From Climacium dendroides (Eukaryota > Streptophyta > Bryopsida > Hypnales > Climaciaceae), in contig OX467085.1 in NCBI GenBank assembly GCA_950106755.1, positions 1,736,001 to 1,800,000 of the forward strand: a stretch of 64,000 nucleotides of DNA. The letters are read 5' to 3'. The position numbers and the translations under genes were made by a program. The notes below the pieces were generated by a model. It did not search any database, had not been told where the DNA came from, and saw only the letters and a program-made list of their open reading frames with translations. Positions 62,160 to 64,000 of the stretch are shown piece after piece. How positions within the stretch are numbered: position 1 is the first letter of the stretch; the number at the start of each line of letters is the position of its first letter.

Positions 62160-64000
62160 ATGTCCGAAATCATAACACACAAGTTGGAAATCTTCGAAAT
62201 AGTTAGGATTTATGGAAAAATGAAGTTTAAGAGAACCCTATTGCTTCCCCTACTTTTTCAATCGAAATGGGTGTTGAAGAATGAGACTCTAAAAATCATG
62301 TTGTATTTAATAGATACCAAACCAATAAATTATAGGCTTTTGACGTGGAAGCATGTCCGAAATCATAACACACAAGTTGCAAATCGTCGAAATAGTTAGG
62401 ATTCATGGAAAAATGAAGTTTAACAAAACCCTATTGCTTCCCCACACCTTTTCAATTGAAATGGGTGTTGAAGAATGAGACTCTAAAAATCATGTTGTAT
62501 TTAATAGAAACCAAACCAATAAATTATAGGCTTTTGACGTGGAAGCATGTCCGAAATCATAACACACAAGTTGGAAATCTTCGAAATAGTTAGGATTCAT
62601 GGAAAAATGAAGTTTAACAAAACCCTATTGCTTCCCCACACTTTTTCAATCGAAATGGGTGTTAATAATAATCAGACTCTAAAAATCATGCTGTATTTAA
62701 TAGAAACCAAACCAATAAATTATAGGCTTTTGACGTGGAAGCATGTCCGAAATCATAACACACAAGTTGCAAATCGTCGAAATAGTTAGGATTCATGGAA
62801 AAATGAATTTTAAGAGAACCCTATTGCTTCCCCACACTTTTCAATTGAAATGGGTGTTGAAGAATGAGACTCTAAAAATCATGTTGTGTTTAATAGATAC
62901 CAAACCAATAAATTATAGGCTTTTGACGTGGAAGCATGTCCGAAATCATAACACACAAGTTGCAAATCGTCGAAATAGTTAGGATTCATGGAAAAATGAA
63001 GTTTAAGAGAACCCTATTGCTTCCCCTACTTTTTCAATCGAAATGGGTGTTGAAGAATGAGACTCTAAAAATCATGTTGTATTTAATAGATACCAAACCA
63101 ATAAATTATAGGCTTTTGACGTGGAAGCATGTCCGAAATCATAACACACAAGTTGCAAATCTTCGAAATAGTTAGGATTCATGGAAAAATGAAGTTTAAG
63201 AGAACCCTATTGCTTCCCCTACTTTTTCAATCGAAATGGGTGTTAAAAAAATCAGACTCTAAAAATCAGGCTGTATTTAATAGAAACCAAACCAATAAAT
63301 TATAGGCTTTTGACGTGGAAGCATGTCCGAAATTATAACACACAAGTTGCAAATCTTCGAAATAGTTAGGATTCATGGAAAAATGAAGTTTAAGAGAACC
63401 CTATTGCTTCCCCACACTTTTTCAATCGAAATGGGTGTTAAAAAAATCAGACTCTAAAAATCATGTTGTATTTAATAGATACCAAACCAATAAATTATAG
63501 GCTTTTGACGTGGAAGCATGTCCGAAATCATAACACACAAGTTGCAAATCTTCGAAATAGTTAGGATTCATGGAAAAATGAAGTTTAAGATAACCCCATT
63601 GCTTCCCCACACTTTTTCAATTGAAATGGGTGTTGAAGAATGAGACTCTAAAAATCATGTTGTATTCAATAGAAACCAAACCAATAAATTATAGGTTTTT
63701 GACGTGGAAGCATGTCCGAAATCATAACACACAAGTTGCAAATCTTCGAAATAGTTAGGATTCATGGAAAAATGAAGTTTAAAATAACCCCATTGCTTCC
63801 CCACACTTTTTCAATTGAAATGGGTGTTGAAGAATGAGACTCTAAAAATCATGTTGTATTCAATAGAAACCAAACCAATAAATTATAGGTTTTTGACGTG
63901 GAAGCATGTCCGAAATCATAACACACAAGTTGCAAATCTTCGAAATAGTTAGGATTCATGGAAAAATGAAGTTTAAGAGAACCCTATTGCTTCCCCACAC
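62160..64000. repeat. Mixed monomers at the right end of the window
   Basis: Order Cc C A' C Cc B' B C C plus a partial monomer. The A' at 62547 has GTTAATAATAATC. The C at 62743 has lost one T in the T tract (193 bp). 63518 and 63712 are near-identical consecutive C monomers with ATAACCCCATTG. The array continues past 64,000. Confidence 0.8.

Larger units (their letters stand above)
1..64000. repeat. Satellite DNA array, ~195-bp monomer, ~328 tandem copies
   Basis: The window is filled by one tandem repeat family. Using the ATG in AAGCATG as phase mark, I counted 329 marks from 72 to 63,906, spaced 193-196 bp apart with no gap and no inverted copy. Base 1 falls at monomer offset 125 and base 64,000 at offset 95, so the array continues on both sides. 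Hand count of one B monomer gives 65 G+C of 195 (33%). Long near-invariant stretches include ACCAAACCAATAAATTATAG and CATAACACACAAGTTG. Variation concentrates at a few sites that define monomer types. Long homogenised arrays near nucleosome-repeat length are typical of centromeric or heterochromatic satellites in eukaryotes; the centromere role is inference. I do not recognise the family. Confidence 0.98.
58267..64000. repeat. Zone IV: more diverged satellite domain
   Basis: Private single-copy changes are denser here than elsewhere: GGGGTTAAAA (58570s), TAGCACACC (58618-58626), CAAGTCTCAA (58871), GTGGTAAAAA (59550s), GTTAGCATTC (60258-60267), CACACCTT (62443-62450), GACGTGGGAG (62150-62159) and a lost T near 62840. 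Short HOR runs (974 bp, then 779 bp) persist inside. Higher divergence is compatible with a position nearer the array edge, but the edge is not in the window. Confidence 0.75.

Noticed and set aside
850..63175. About 90 open frames of 66-80 residues on the + strand, nearly identical to one another
   Set aside because: They start at the phase-mark ATG and stay open only when the crossed monomer is 196 or 193 bp (both remainder 1 modulo 3). With 194- or 195-bp monomers the same start soon hits a stop. Adjacent A monomers give overlapping copies in different frames. Frame is not preserved across the family, so these are by-products of repeat length, not genes.
1..64000. CRISPR array
   Set aside because: Repeats are ~195 bp and directly abutting, with no unique spacers, no leader and no cas genes.
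1..64000. Tandem-repeat protein gene or giant coding exon
   Set aside because: Monomer lengths 193-196 are mostly not multiples of three and all frames carry recurrent stops; no frame stays open across two typical monomers.
1..64000. Transposon, retroelement or other insertion inside the array
   Set aside because: Phase marks never depart from 193-196-bp spacing, so there is no room for any insertion, target-site duplication or terminal repeat.
1..64000. rRNA, tRNA, 5S or other RNA gene tandem
   Set aside because: I see no tRNA or 5S internal control boxes, no cloverleaf and no conserved rRNA segment; the AT-rich monomer with shifting indels does not resemble a structural RNA gene.
1..64000. 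Telomere or subtelomere repeat tract because of AACCCTA in each monomer
   Set aside because: The heptamer occurs once per ~195 bp, never in tandem, and is explained by the monomer sequence itself.
1..64000. True CENP-B boxes
   Set aside because: The TTCG and A positions fit but the required CGGG is TAGG in every monomer read, and many monomers also lose the TTCG, so a functional box is not supported. Kept only as a low-confidence resemblance.
1..64000. Helically phased A-tracts (intrinsic bending)
   Set aside because: A/T tracts in a B monomer centre near offsets 59, 98, 121, 136 and 182. The spacings (39, 23, 15 and 46 bp) are not consistent multiples of about 10.5 bp.
1..64000. Inverted array segments or strand switches
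   Set aside because: The AAGCATGTCC mark and its neighbours read in the same direction from start to end; no reverse-complement block was seen.

Overview
The whole 64 kb is one uninterrupted satellite DNA array. Every stretch I read belongs to a single AT-rich monomer family of 193-196 bp (about 33% G+C, hand-counted on one monomer). All copies are head to tail in the same orientation, about 328 monomers in total, and the array runs off both ends of the window. I found no gene, RNA gene, transposon, CRISPR array or unique-sequence spacer. This organisation points to a eukaryotic nuclear genome: a centromeric, pericentromeric or other heterochromatic block from a long-read assembly. A monomer near nucleosome-repeat length and CpG-decay-like variation suggest a plant, but I do not recognise the family and the host is unproven.

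Monomers are phased here on the ATG of the nearly invariant AAGCATG. Offset 1 is that A, and unit boundaries in the annotation use this phase. Length classes come mainly from one indel block at offsets about 117-130: A (196 bp, ATAATCAGAG), A' (196 bp, ATAATCAGAC), B (195 bp, seven A's then TCAGAC or TTAGAC) and C (194 bp, GAAGAATGAG or GAAGAATTAG). A second indel (CCCCACAC to CCCCTAC, 1 bp shorter) gives Cc (193 bp), B' (194 bp) and 195-bp A' forms. These classes are arranged in higher-order repeats (HORs).

Zone I (1-24,066) is rich in A monomers. It starts with a 389-bp C-B dimer. It then holds a nested structure: an 11-mer HOR of 2,147 bp (A B B C A C A A A C B) sits inside a block that is itself tandemly duplicated (850-8,465 and 8,466-15,296, with a third copy begun at 15,297). 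A less ordered stretch follows, then two copies of a 973-bp 5-mer. Zone II (24,067-43,881) has another HOR family whose successive units contain 15, 12, 14, 13, 9, 9 and 9 monomers. The 1,750-bp 9-mer is repeated exactly in length, and an 8-mer (1,552 bp) duplication follows. Zone III (43,882-58,266) has a 975-bp 5-mer and long duplications at offsets of 5,055, 7,191, 5,439 and 1,747 bp. Zone IV (58,267-64,000) is more diverged, with a 974-bp 5-mer and a 779-bp partial repeat.

No genes act together here. What can be read is array evolution: nested amplification, hybrid monomers at unequal-exchange points, a short conversion-like patch, and variant combinations in Zone II that need recombination or recurrent mutation. 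The 66-80-residue open frames are by-products of monomer length modulo 3, not genes.
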